Part shown: piece by piece, positions 1 to 11,479 of the stretch
Layout of the letters: every line of letters begins with the position of its first letter
Position numbering within the stretch: position 1 is the first letter of the stretch
Origin: Termitomyces sp. T153
Taxonomy: Eukaryota > Basidiomycota > Agaricomycetes > Agaricales > Lyophyllaceae
Assembly: GCA_018296165.2 (NCBI GenBank)
Contig: JACKQL020000042.1
Span: forward strand, 1-64,000
Length of the DNA stretch: 64,000 bases
Direction: 5' to 3'
The notes under the pieces: model-generated
Seen by the model: only the letters and a program-made list of their open reading frames with translations
Told to the model about the DNA's origin: nothing
Database searches by the model: none
Made by a program: the position numbers and the translations under genes

Positions 1-71
1 CTGTGATTATATCAGGCTTATCCTGTAATGACAGGGGATGTTATATCATCCTGCCAGCATCAGGTGCATGA

Positions 72-1154
72 TGATGTGCTCCTATGCTGCCTAGCTGCTG
101 TGCAGGAAACCAAAAAGAAGACCTAAGCACTGGCAACTAGATAGGGTAGTTCCATAACTGTTCCAGAAAGCAAAAGCTAATAAATGATAGGAGTGGTGGA
201 GGAGTCAAGTAAGAAAGTGTCACTGTTTTGCTAGCCTAAATTGCTAGATGGCAGTAAGTGGTTACTAGATTGCTGGGTCATAGAAAGAAAAGGGGCAGAG
301 ACAGAAGATCTGCTAGGAAAGGGGAACTAAGCAATAGAAATGAAGTGTGGAACAAGGGAGCAAAGTTAATATAAACTGGGGGACAAACACAAACTAGTTG
401 TATGCCATAGTTGCTAGCATTGCTAAGTTGTAATAACAATAAGAGTGCCTGCAGTTGGCACCCATGCTAGATTGAATATGAGGTTGTCAAGACTTGTTGC
501 CAAGTTGTTGGCAATGATGAGAGAGAGCAATAAGAAATCTGATGCTGGTAAGCTGAGAACTAATGAGGGGAATGATACTCTGTTGGTTGTTTTTCTTGTC
601 TCTATGTACAGGCAGTATTTATACTGTTTGTAGGTATAGTATTTTGGAAAGGAATATTAGTCACTGCTAGCAATGGCATCTGCCAAAGAGTTTATGATAC
701 ATACTGGTTGTAAGTATGGTAACTAAGTATATGTATGTAATGTCAATATAATGCATAAAAATTGTCAATTCCAAGAAAAGAGCATACCAGATGTCAATAT
801 CTGAAGCATAGATGCTATTCAGTTATGTTTGTAAGCAATTTTCACATGGCCTTTAATATATCTGTTTTTGAGGAGGTATTGTTGTTGCTAGGCAATGTTG
901 CTAGCAATTGTTGCTAAAGAAAGTCTTGGCCTTATCATTGTAGATCCAGAGGCTAGGCTCCACATGATGTGGCTTGTGATCCTGGCTTGTGATCCAGAAG
1001 TCTTGTGGTTGCTAAAATCCCATGCAAAGGCTACATTGTTCTAGACCTTGGGGCTAGACCTCATGTGACTTGTGTGTGGTCATGTGGAATCTAGTCAGAT
1101 GCTGTCCAATCAGCAATGACAAAAACAGTGCTCAGTGACAATTGGGTCTTATTA
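72..1154 (-). repeat. Solo LTR, gypsy family A
   Basis: A decayed long terminal repeat on the minus strand. Its ends are TGATG (read from 72 on the plus strand) and a decayed CATCA complement at 1154. It matches the LTR at 54441-55503 end to end: the conserved terminal block around 75-112, the TATA region near 600-640, and the outer block around 1127-1154. A 4-bp target duplication ATGA lies on both sides (68-71 and 1155-1158), so this is a separate solo LTR insertion. CpG is almost absent. Confidence 0.8.
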
Positions 1155-1159
1155 ATGAT

Positions 1160-1911
1160 CAGCAGTACCAGTTGGACAAAAAGTTAGAACTGGTCAACCC
1201 TTCTTCAGAATTAAGCACAATAAACATGGAAATGCAGTTTGATTTAAAGTATGGTCAGTATTCTGAGGATATGAGCAAGTTCATGAACACAATTATAATA
1301 AGACTACATCACTGATGGCATGTATGTCCTGGCACATCCTGCTTCACTTAGCCACAGAAAAGGGGGACACAATGAAAATTGACATCAAGACATCTTTCCT
1401 ATACAGTATTCTATCCAAAGATGAGATCCAATACATGTAGTAGCCTGAAGGATTTAAGGAAGAAGGGAAGGAGGATCGTGTATGGATGCTGGTCCAAGGG
1501 CTCTATGGAATGATGCAGGCAGGGAGGATTTGGAATGTTATGGTGAACAATGTGAACAACAATATGTTGTTGTGGAATTTCAAATGCCTATCATGTGAGT
1601 CATGCATTTATTTCCAAGTCATTGACCAGGCATGCAGCCTCCATGTTGACAACTTCCTCTTGATTGCAACTAGCAAAGAAGAAAATGAGAGGTTCAAGAA
1701 TCAAATAAGATGAGTCTGGACAATTTTTGGCCTAGGTGTACGTCATTTTGTTGTCAGGATTGCCATCAAGTGGGACCAAAAAAATCACATCATCAAACTC
1801 TCACAGAAGGTATTAATTGACAAGATCATGAACAAATTTGAACAGACCCCCCTCTTGTTACTCATGGACCCATACTTAAAACTGAGGCAAATAAATTGCA
1901 AGGACCTCTGA
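1160..1911 (+). pseudogene. Ty1/copia reverse transcriptase fragment
   Basis: Translation with stops gives the copia RT order: a DIKTSFLYS block near 1380 (the usual D-x-K-TAFL), PEGFKEEGK near 1444, an LVQGLYGMMQAGRIWN block at 1490-1535 (usually KSLYGLKQAPR-W), and the catalytic box as LHVDNFLLIA at 1638-1667. The second catalytic aspartate is Asn (codon 1651-1653), so the enzyme is dead. Only RT-like sequence is present; gag, integrase and RNase H are missing. It lies between two family A LTRs of opposite orientation and is not part of that element. CpG-poor. Confidence 0.72.
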
Positions 1912-2850
1912 TGATGTCTGTTTCTACAAAAGCTGCCATGCAGAGATACAACAACTAGCAGTTTTGCAAGTAGAGTACAAGTGGATATGAAAAATAAGGG
2001 TACAAGCTGAGGTAGGTCCCAGAAAACCTGGTTTAGTGGTAGAGTGGCACTAAGTTGCTAGTGTAATGTTGGTACAAAAGTGTAATGAGAAGGGGGAACT
2101 CTGTGGGTAAACCCAACTAGAGTAAACACAGAGTTGCTAGCAGAGCAGGACTATAGAGAGATGCAAGGGGGATAGCAAAAGTGTTAGCAAAAGGGGCAAT
2201 GATAAACTGAAACTAGCTGTAGGTGCTGGTGTTAAATGTAGACTTGGCAAAATAGTACCTGAAGGTAGTACTAGCAAAACAGAATGACAAGAATGCTAAC
2301 TCAATAAAGAGAGTGCTAGAGCAAAAGAAGAAGATTTTAAGTTGCAAGACTTAGATCTGAAGTCTGGGGCTAATGACAAGGTATAATTGTTTGATGGTTG
2401 TATACAAAACATGACAGTATTTATAATAAGTAGAAGTAATGAAACAACAGGAGGCAATAATAGTGAACTGGTTGCTAGTGACTCAGGAAAGTCAGGTGGA
2501 ATGTCAGGTGAAATGAAATCAAGCAAAGTATAGTCAAAGGCAGACTTATGATATGACAGCTGATATGACAGTTGTTATGTTGCCAGAGTGCCAAACTAAT
2601 AGAACTAAATTGAGTAAATGAAACAAAGGCAATGATACCAAAAGAGGTCAAATGCATGGCAAGGTTGCTAGAGTGTTGTTAGTGGCTACTGAAGATCCTA
2701 AAGGGAAATGGGTCCTATGGGTCAAGGGTCTAGGCCACATGTGACAATGTCATGTGACAGTCACATCATGTAAAAACTAGGAAATCTGGAAGTTACCAAA
2801 AACATAGGAAACAACAGAAACTAGTGCTCAGTGAGAATATAGTCTTATCA
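1912..2850 (-). repeat. LTR of gypsy family A (3' LTR of copy A2)
   Basis: Minus-strand copy of the LTR also found at 72-1154 and 54441-55503. It starts with TGATGTCTG on the plus strand and ends at a decayed CATCA complement at 2850. There is no matching 4-bp target duplication, as expected if one side joins an internal region. On the inner side (2851-2864) a purine tract abuts the LTR in minus orientation, which marks this as the 3' LTR of the minus-strand element whose pol lies at 5835-8700. Confidence 0.72.
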
Positions 2851-2864
2851 TTGCCCCCTGGACT
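2851..2864 (-). other. Polypurine tract of copy A2
   Basis: Read on the minus strand this is AGTCCAGGGGGCAA, directly next to the LTR start TGATAAG. A G-rich purine tract touching the 3' LTR is the plus-strand DNA primer site of LTR retrotransposons. Confidence 0.6.
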
Positions 2865-4379
2865 GAAATTTTGACTGTCCCCAGTCAACTGTCAAAGTCC
2901 CAGGGGGTCTGTGCACCATTTTTGAGGGTTTAAATAATCTTGGTGTCAGCATTGAACTTTGTCAAACTCCCTCACACCCTTTTTTGCTTACTTGGTCCAA
3001 TCTCTGTTTACTTCATGTTTTCCACATCTGCCCACCTCTGATCATGGAGAAGAATGCTATTGTAAGGGCAACTGCTGGAGGCTGTGGCTCAATCACATAA
3101 CTGGCAGAGGGAGATCTAAAGAGAACAAGCCTAAGGATTCCCAATGCCAGTGTTCAAAAAATTTATTCTAGAGCTTCTGGAAAAAACACCTCACAACAAC
3201 TAAATCTGGAGTCCAATCAAAAAGCAGAAATCCATTGTAATTGGCCTTGATCTCCAGACTCTTGGCATGGGGGACATGACCATATACAAATACTACCAAA
3301 TTATAGCCCTGGATTGAAAGTACTTGTGCCCCAAAGATTGGAGGTCTACAATGAGCAGCAGCAAGCTCAGAATAAAGGAAAAAATCCAGGGGTACAGCCA
3401 CATTGGTCTCCTGACAGCTATGGCAAGGCCAGCAATCACTACCAACCTCAAGAAAACCATGCCCACCATCATGACACTTTATTTGGAGTGGTTCAAGACA
3501 GGTGGCAGTGAAGTCAAGTAGCTAGAGGCTGAGGCTATCAGAAGGGAGTGTTGAGCACTCTAAAAGCACTTTTTTAGCAAATCTTGGGTGGTGCCTTTTG
3601 CTAAGAGATTTGTACATCAGTCATCTCTTTCTTAGTGCCCTCTGCTGATGCTGTCATCAGGGTCCAGTGTTAGAACTTTATGATAGACAATCTGTTTTTG
3701 GAAGAGATGACAGTGAGTAGTTGCAATGTCACCAGATGTATAACAACATTGCTAAGGTTTTCTTAGCTGATTTACAACCTCAGTTCTAACAAATGGTTCT
3801 GGTTCCAGCACTCCCTTTAGGACTTGGCAGTTGCTAGTGGATCAGGTACAAGTAAGAGAGTTGGGTTTTCCCTGGAGGGCAACAACAATACTAAGAGAAA
3901 CAGAGTGGCAACATCACTAGGGGCCAGGTGGCATTGCCAAGACAAGCTAGGGAGTTGGGGAAGGGCAAGGGTAAAAATGAAAGCTATTGAGAATCCAGAG
4001 GTAAGCACAATTGTGTCACTAACCATAGTACAGAGGACTCTGAGGAAGATGGTGACATTGCTGTGAGTCCAGCAGCATTGCCTAGCAAGTGCAAGAACTC
4101 CAAGAAGGGAGGTCAAGGAATTGGAAGTAAGTCTGTTTTTGAGCACCCCTAGTGAACAAGCACTAACATTAGCAAAAAGGTACCAACCCAAATGATTTTT
4201 TCTGACAAGGAGTTGGTCAGATTGCTGAAGTGGAGAGAGTGCATGACAGTCTTGGACAAGGGCAGAGGGGCAGAACCAATTGACATTGGTAGTAAGAGAA
4301 AGGTAGCTGTTTCCAAGGCTGAGCAACAAAGGTTCTGCTAGCAGCAGAGGAGTGGTAAGTTATCCTTCTTCATACCCTA
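2865..4379 (+). other. Decayed 5' part of the antisense region of A2
   Basis: CpG-poor sequence between the 3' LTR of A2 and the recognisable part of its antisense gene. Translations contain short basic and Ser/Thr-rich stretches (for example 3824-4066) but no domain I recognise, and no frame stays open for long. A segment near 3080-3125 (GGCAGAGGGAGATC followed by AAGAGAACAAG) recurs in reverse complement near 31795-31830. By position it should hold the promoter and N-terminal exons of the antisense gene. Confidence 0.3.
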
Positions 4380-5390
4380 CCTCAGCAACTGTTGCTAACC
4401 TCCCTGTACAGTGCAACAAATGCTAGGAGATGAACAACCCAGAGATGCATTGGTATCTGACTGGGGGCCAACCCTGCTATAGTTTCAATGCCTCCAAGAA
4501 GGCATGTTTCTTTGAGGGCCAAACCCTCTGAAAGATTGGGGTGGCAAGTCAGTTGCCAAAAACTATGCATGAACTATTCTTGTTGGCTGGGCACAAGACT
4601 TTGTGATAGCACAGTGGGCACTAGTGGTAGAGGGACTTCTGATTGCTATCAAGTGGTTGAGCTTGGACTTGCAGACAACACAGGACAATTCAAAAGTTGG
4701 CAGGCCCATGAAGGGGAAAAGCAGGGAAGTGGTCAAAGATAGCAATGAGGAGGAAGTGCAGAAGGAGGAGAAGGACAAGGCAGAGGACAACACTAGGGAG
4801 GAAGTCAAGGACAGGGGGGCAACACTGCTAGCAGAGTGGCAGGATATAGCATCTGCAGTCACTAGGAGTCTGGAGCAGGAGGAGATGGAGGTGAAGGAGG
4901 AAGGGCCAGTGGCTGGTTCTAGCAGCATCTGGTATGTCTGACTTTTGCTACTTGCTGTTCCAGCCTATGGTAAGTGCCTATTTCATTGCCTACCTGCCAA
5001 AGTTAATGCCCTTTTTGCTAGTGTCAGGGCAGGTGGCTACAAATGCCTTGCTTCCTGGTGACTTAGAGTGGCAGCAACTTTGTAGCACCAATTTCAATGC
5101 TCAATTCTTGTGATAATCTTGAGCACAACTGCAAGTGGTTGGCAGTAGTGGAGAGGATGTTTGAGTAGGAGTTTGCAGTGGCAGAACAAGACCTAGTGGT
5201 GGCATGTGCATGCTACTGAGTGTTGGAGTGCATGGTCAAGGTTCTGCAGCACTTGCAAAACAACTGCAACACTGAAATTGCTTAGCAAGTAGAGAATAGA
5301 CTGACCAAGACCAACCTAGTGCCAATCAGCCCCCATCCTATGCCTTCCAGTGACTTTGAGCCTGACACAGACATGGACTTCACAGACTGA
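4380..5390 (+). pseudogene. Antisense accessory gene of gypsy family A (copy A2)
   Basis: A decayed gene on the strand opposite to the pol of its own element. Reading through stops, it holds a Cys-rich block near 4413-4500 (C-x2-C, then two further Cys spaced C-x6-C; first half ends QCNKC), then an acidic, Lys/Glu-rich coiled-coil stretch (about 4700-4940), then a C-terminal block ending in an acidic tail (DFEPDTDMDFTD) with its stop at 5388-5390. The C-terminal block pairs with the minus-strand gene at 63512-63868: EFAVAEQDLVVACACY here, ELEVAREELVVVRAWY there. The function is unknown; the Cys block suggests metal binding. Stops and frame breaks show that this copy is dead. Confidence 0.5.
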
Positions 5391-5519
5391 CCCCCCTAAG
5401 AGATCCTTCAATACTCTAATATTGTGGATGGACTAGCCCCTCTAAGGGGTTATAGCATATAGACTGACCCCCTTAAGGGATCCTGTATCATAGTAGTAGC
5501 ACCCCCTTAAGGGGCAAAA
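5388..5519. repeat. CCCTTAAGGG palindrome cluster between convergent genes of A2
   Basis: Four copies of a short palindromic unit (core CCCCTTAAGGGG, often preceded by GACTGAC or GACTAG) occur at about 5388-5405, 5432-5450, 5463-5480 and 5500-5517. They start at the stop codon of the antisense gene and lie before the end of pol. Copy A1 has two such units in the same relative place (63382-63407, 63437-63457). The position suggests a shared 3' end or terminator signal for two convergent transcripts. Confidence 0.5.
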
Positions 5520-5834
5520 TAAGAAAATGTATTATATCCAACATTCAAGCAAAAAGTGAGAAGTGAGAAAGGTTTGCTAGCTCCTTAGTGCTGGTGCTAG
5601 TGGTAAGAAAGGAAAAATGCAAGAAAGTCAAAAAATAGGGCATGTAGCAATAAAAAATCATAGCAAGAAAAACCTTGAAAGGTTTGTGCAAGGCAGCTTA
5701 GCAATTGCTTAGCATTGCATCTTGATGTAGTGACAAGAAATGATAGTGAAAAAAAGTCTGTAAAGTGTTTTTGATGGTTTTTGAGCATTGTATCAAAAAG
5801 CAAGAAAATGGTATAAAAACTTAGCAAAAGGCAG

Positions 5835-8700
5835 GGTTGCATTAATTGTCATTGTTGCTAGTAATGTTGGGCAAGTCCTCATCATCTAAGAGGTTGGTTT
5901 CCTCTAGCTGGTGAAGTTTTGATGTATCAATGTCAAGGAGGTTGCTAGGCATATCAATATGTTCTTTAGCAAAATAAGGGAGTAGGTGAAAAGCAGCAAC
6001 CAGTTGGTGTCAGACTAAGCCATCTAATTTTTTAATTTGCAAAGGATGTAAGCACCCCCATGGCTATGAGAGATTACCAGTAGTGGTCCTAAGTAATGGG
6101 GGCACATCCTCTTGTTATGGATGAAATCAATTTGAGTGTTGCACATTGTTACTAGGTTGCCACATCTGAAGTCATAGTTGTGAATGGTTGTGGTATGTTC
6201 TTTATTGAATCAAAGGATGGCTTGGCATTGGGCACTAGAGACTTTGTTGTGAAGTTGCTTGGGTCTTCTGGGCATTTCTGGAAATTGATATCATGTCTGG
6301 TGATAAGGTCAGTAGAAGACAGTACTGAAGTTGGAGGGGGGCTGGAGGTAGGTTGCTTCTAAAATGTTGGTGTGTTCCTGTAGCTGCATAGTAAGGTAAG
6401 CATCCCATATGCTTGCATACCATAACTTGTTCCAACCAGAAGACAGAGTAGGCAACACTACTCCACTTAGACTGGTTGCTATCCACTGCCTTGGAGAGAG
6501 CTTGCCAAACATCAAAGTGAGGTCACTCCACAATACTGTTAGTGCACTTGTTGTAGCCTGAGATGCAAATACAGTTCAAGTGGTACTTCTTTGCTAAGTA
6601 GGCAATAGGTTTGATGACAGGTGGCCCATTGTTAGTAACAATCTTGCAAAGGGCACCCCAGCAACAGATAATATCTTCAAAGATCCACTTGGTGATAGTG
6701 GCTGTGTTCTCACATTAAAGCACACAGAATTTGGGATAATGGATAAAGTAGTGACCTTGAATGATATACATGGATTTATTTGACAGTGGCATGAACATTG
6801 TATCAACATAGATCTTGTTAAAGAGCAGTGCAGGTGTAGCAACAGTTGGTGGGATGAGCACTTTGGTAGTCTGATGGACCTAGAAAAAGTGGCAAGTGTG
6901 GATGTACCAGGCAATGTTGACACTAATGTGTGGCTACAAGAAGCATTCTAGGAGTGCTGCCTGAGTAACAAAGGGTCCTCTATGTCCTAGTTTGTTGTGC
7001 ATAGTGTGCAAGATGCAGATATGGTTGCTAGCATCAATGAATAACTTGTGGGTGCCATTGTGGTTGTATTTCCGAGCTTGCCATCAGCTAGGAAGAAGGT
7101 GGTAGCATAGTAAAGAAAGGTGGCATAGTTGGCATTGCTAAGGTGCTCAGGGTGCTTCAAGTTCTGGAGCCACTAGTGAACTGTCAGGGGGCACTCATCT
7201 CCAGCTAGGGCCTTGGCACTATAGGGTATGGTGTTGTAAGTCAAAGTAGTGCTATTATTGCAGAAGGGCTGGGGCTCATTGGCAGGGGATAGGCAAATGG
7301 GAAGGTGTCATCAGTGTTGCTGGCATTGTTGAAGGGGTTGTTGTTAAGGAGGGTGGATGGTGCTAGCATTGGTAGCCTATAAGCAATGAGGGTGGCAGAC
7401 ATCTGTTAGGTGCTGAAATACAGAGGAGGGAAACTGGCAGCTGGATAGCATGCACAAAGCCATGCATATGGTTCACCCAATCCTTGAAGACATTGTTGTC
7501 ACTATTGTCTGGAACAGGATTGCTAGGGTGCAGGAGTCATTGCAAAAGTCTGTCAGGGCCATGGAAAGTGCCCTTGAAATGCATCAACTTGAAGTGGAAC
7601 ATCAAGATAGCCATGATCCAGCAGTTCATGCTAGCAGAGGGCTGAATGTCAGGGTTCTAGAGCATATCCTTAATGTAGCAAGCATCAACTTTGATGATCA
7701 GATTGCAAACACCTCAATGGTGCATGTGCAAAGCCTGTAGTGCCCTGAACAAACCATATAACTCATGCTTGGGCAGACTGAAGCAAGCTTCACTGTTTTT
7801 AAACATAATAGACCCGAATCAGTTATAGTGGATCCCTACTGCAATGTACAAAGTGTTGACTGCTAGGATGATGGCATCAGTGGATTCAAAGTTGATGGGG
7901 ACAAGGGGCTTAATGTCTTGTAGCACCTGAATGAGGCCAAGCTGAGCATTGATCTGATTGGGACTGAACTTGAAGGGGATGCTAGTGCATGTCAACTTTG
8001 TCAAGTGGTGGGCTTAGTGCACAAAGTTCTTAACAAAAATGTGAAGGATACCAGTGGTACCAAGGGAAGCACAAACTTCCAATGACAACTTGCATGGTTC
8101 CCAGCACTTAATTAGTGCCAAGCAACTCTCTTCAGGAACTTGACCTTCCAGTGTGTAAACATGACCAAGAATTTTAAACTTGGCAGTGCAAATAACTAGC
8201 TTGTGACCAGAAAACATACCACTGTAATACTTCATGCACTGTAGAATGCAATTGAGAAGTTTGAAGAAGCCCCAGAGCACTAGACAAATGTTGGGGTTGG
8301 TGGGGTGCTTAGTGGGAATGCCATCAATCAGCTTCCAGTCCTTGGGGCCCTGAGTGCCAATATTGTCAATGAAGCTGAGTATGTTGTGGGGAATCTCAGG
8401 TTGCAAGATGAAGTTGATCTCATTGTGGAAGATTGGTACTGAATTAGTCCAACCCATTGGTAGTGTCACAAGTTGGAGGGTGCCAAACAGAGTCTGGAAG
8501 GTTGTTAAGTTGCAAGAGGAGGGGTGGATCAATTGCAACAGGTTTAGTTTTTGAGGTGACTGGCTTGTATTTCTTCTTGACCTGGGCACCTTTATGTTGA
8601 GTCAAGATGTCTATAGCAATGTCATTAGAGGAGGAATTGGGGCATATGACCTAGGCCATCATCTTGCTTTCTCTACATCAGCATTTTTGTAATTCTTTCA
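5835..8700 (-). pseudogene. Decayed Ty3/gypsy pol, family A copy A2
   Basis: Minus-strand polyprotein remnant. The RT lies at about 8014-8590: MGWTNSVPIFHNEI, LQPEIPH, then the catalytic box as LSFIDNIG, where the second Asp is Asn (codon 8362-8364). The connection and RNase H region follows (7819-8013). Integrase-like sequence and the C-terminus run down to a tail near 5840 that matches the tail of copy A1 (DIDTSKLHQLEE here, DINTSQLSKLEQ there). Many stops are present. The element breaks off near 8700, where CpG-normal DNA begins, so its gag, 5' internal region and 5' LTR are missing. The family is common in Agaricomycetes. Confidence 0.8.
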
Positions 8701-8884
8701 GCCATGATTTGCTCTATAGTCTTGTATGCCCAAATGACTGACATGAAGACACGGATATACAGACCTATTACTGTTATGCACCCTCCCTCCTCTCCCTTTC
8801 TTTCCCTTAAAATATCATGTTTTATCTTGTATTCATTCATATTTTTCAGATAATTTGTTCTTGTTACCTCCTACCATGTTACTT
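8701..8884. other. Transition from transposon to CpG-normal DNA
   Basis: AT-rich stretch with no coding signal. CpG is absent before it and frequent from about 8920 on, so a breakpoint or insertion edge lies within or near it. Confidence 0.4.
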
Positions 8885-10007
8885 CTTGAAAATAAACAGA
8901 TAGTCATACAATCAGCCACTGCTCTCGCCGCTTGTCGAAATTATAGAGAAAGGGTCGTCTTGACGGCTGATTGACGGCTCAACTTTGGATACAACTGTCA
9001 CTCAGGTCGCATTACACGCCGGATTCACTACGCAGTGAGCTGCAGAGACTCAGTCACTTAGTGAACAGAAGGTTTTGTAAGTTGAATAAGATCATTTGAC
9101 AAAGCATAACTTTCAATTTTCGCATCAGTGTTAACGCTCAACATTCAAAACTGATAAAAATTGATAGGGGCTTACCAGATGCCCACCGCTGTATCCCGGC
9201 GTCATATTCGTGGTGAATCTTGTCATGGTCCTTATTTTTATGGTGAGTACACCTCTTCGGGCCTTGACGCACATTCTTGATTCAATGTTCCAGCTTGCAC
9301 CTGTAAGTTACTCGTTAATCTGGTAGACAATTTCTGTGGACACAGCCTGACCTCAAAGCTATCAATGCAAGCTTCGGCAGATTGTAGCTCTCATGACTTC
9401 CCTTATAAATTGATCCCACAATCCTTTGATCCTAGAATCATGAGTTTCATGGTGTCACGACTGGTCCTCAACCTTCGGAAGTTGAACGTCCAGAGGCCAG
9501 CGGAACTTTGTTGAAGTACAGATGCAGACACGGAATACGAGGTTATTTTCTCTGTTTCGAGGCATTGGGGTGCCTTTCGGTAGCGTCTAGCTATCAGCTA
9601 TAGGAGCGTTCGAGGTCATTGATCTATTTATATCATAGTGGCTGTACATCTACGTAAGTTCTTGCCATCATCTCCCAACTTGAACATCATACTTCGTCCT
9701 CTTCACCCCTACCGAGCCTACTCACGTTCAACCTTATTCATCCCGTTTTCGCATCCCTGCAAATGCCCAACTGGTGTGGACTATTTCTGCTTGACGACTG
9801 TGCCCATTCTCATGACGTCGAGCATACAGGATTGACATTTTCTCTCTTACTTTGGTGTGCAAGCATCTTCGCCTTTCAAATATGAAAAATTGATTATATG
9901 TAATATTTGCATTGCATCCTAGACATTGTCACTCATCAGTAGCATCGTCTACGCGATCCTGCTTGTTTCAAGACAGGTTTCCGAGAGTATAACGTCAACT
10001 CAGGAGA
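8885..10007. other. CpG-normal region, no recognised gene
   Basis: Base composition is like that of the host gene island. There are isolated splice-like signals (an ATG near 9180 followed by a GTGAGT near 9242; short open stretches at 9445-9510 and 9638-9835), but I cannot join them into a protein I recognise. It could be a decayed host gene or the 5' exons of a gene continuing into the next feature. Confidence 0.3.
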
Positions 10008-10918
10008 AGTACGTTGGGCGCTATCCATCCAGATACTCCGGTTCTCAGATCTTCCTCTTCCGCCAGCCTGAAGAACAAAGGATATACGATTTCCCGTGAG
10101 GGCATGTCCGTCAAAACTGCAAAACGCTTCGACAGATCAGATTATGTGGACGTCACACAACGGTCAGTACCTCTGACTTTGGAAAAGCTCGCAATGGTGC
10201 ACATATCCTATTCACTAGGGGTTTTGTGAAAGCTTACGGCGCTGCGTCATTCGGGAAAGACAATCTTGGGTCTGCGGGTCATCAGGAGTCTAACACGAAA
10301 CGAAATGGCCGTTGAGTACCCAATGCTCACTCCATCTCCGCGAAATTTAGGCACTGCAGCGTCAAATTGCACAAAGGACGAGTATCGAATTCCAGATCAC
10401 ATATTCGCGAAAAGGGGTTTACCGCGTTCCTGCTCGCGATCATCCTTGTCCGTGCTGGAGCTACCTCGTTCTCTCCACACCACGATTCTACCATACAGTC
10501 CTCGGTTTTCCTGTATTCTATGCAAATACTTGTTTTGAAACAACTTAACCTTTTCGCGCAGGAGGATCTTGAGGCCTGCAGAACAACCAATGAAGTGACA
10601 TATCGCAAGGCATACTGTCCGGGAAACATCTAACATTTTCTTAACTTTGTTCGTTCCGCCTCTATGTTCTTGGTCCTAGAGATTCCAAGAAGCTTTCGAC
10701 GCCGTCACCGATACGTACTCCTTATAGATTTTCTTATTTCAACTTCACATTTTCTTCTTCCTCAGACGAAAGTCCTCATGAATGATGATGCTTCCCGGAA
10801 TTCAGGAATTAAGGAAATGAACTGGAACATGTTAGCTCAACTATGCAATGCAAGATCGATTCGTAATATTGTCCAGTCTGTACAGATCAAAGATGTCAAA
10901 CTTGATATGCAGATATGA
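10008..10918 (+). CDS. Candidate spliced gene or gene remnant, unrecognised
   Basis: An open stretch (10014-10160) with a Ser-rich start and the block SVKTAKRFDRSDYVDVTQR runs into a good 5' splice site (GTCAGT at 10160). After an acceptor (CACTAG, 10219) it continues in frame with GFVKAYGAASFGKDNLGSAG. Later open pieces (to about 10535) and a 3' piece ending at 10918 with a likely 51-nt intron near 10711-10763 may belong to the same gene. I do not recognise the product. The exon structure is partial and the piece between 10300 and 10660 is uncertain, so this may be a pseudogene. Confidence 0.25.
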
Positions 10919-10985
10919 TCTGCTCAAGGTTACGTGATGAACATTGAACCTTTAGTGGATGACTCTGAGTGGACATGATTGTCTC

Positions 10986-11104
10986 AGATAGTGAATGAAC
11001 AGACCTAGAAACAAGGTGTCCTCAAAAATAAAATCAAACATATCAGGTCCAATTTCTTTTCATGGCCATCCTTGCAAAAGTCACAATTACATTTGTAAAC
11101 CATC
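10986..11104. other. CpG-poor stretch next to the Helitron 3' end
   Basis: No coding signal. It lies beyond the shared terminal hairpin (11111-11148) and is probably a piece of another old transposon into which the Helitron inserted. It contains one more copy of a word (ATGGTTTACAAATGTAA on the minus strand) that also occurs inside the Helitron 3' region. Confidence 0.35.
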
Positions 11105-11110
11105 CAGTAT

Positions 11111-11148
11111 GAGCTACTGTCCATGCCTTCAGCACGGGCCTGTAGCTC
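11111..11148 (-). repeat. Helitron 3' stem-loop (H1)
   Basis: Imperfect inverted repeat with arms starting GAGCTAC and ending GTAGCTC on the plus strand. The same hairpin occurs at 35375-35412 and 37357-37394. Terminal hairpins near the 3' end are typical of Helitrons and act as replication stop signals. Confidence 0.65.
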
Positions 11149-11270
11149 TTGCTGAGTCTCAGACCCAACCTCACTTTGTTTGTTTAGGTCCTCAATATTC
11201 TAACTCAATGCTAAGTCCCAGAACCAACCTCACTTCATTTGGTTAGGTCTTTGTATTTTGTTGACTAAGT
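11149..11270 (-). repeat. Short minisatellite before the H1 stem-loop
   Basis: About two copies of a unit of roughly 60 bp with core GAAGTGAGGTTGGGTCTG (minus strand). The same unit forms longer arrays at 35033-35374 and 37140-37356, always just upstream of the hairpin. Confidence 0.6.
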
Positions 11271-11479
11271 GTTGCTTATCTCTTACAATTCAATATACTG
11301 AAATTTCATACATAAACCAATCATGTATCTATATTACATTATTAACAAAATACTACAATGTCCACTGGTATATATTAGAGATGCTGAAAATTATAAAAGT
11401 TGGTACTAAGCCAGCAATTATTTAAACTGTCACACTTACATTTGTAAACCATTAAGAATATCTATACTACACTGTCAGG

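Noticed and set aside
1160..2850. A complete copia element with LTRs at 72-1154 and 1912-2850
   Set aside because: The two LTRs lie in minus orientation and belong to gypsy family A. The first has its own 4-bp target duplication and the second abuts the A2 polypurine tract, while the copia RT reads on plus.
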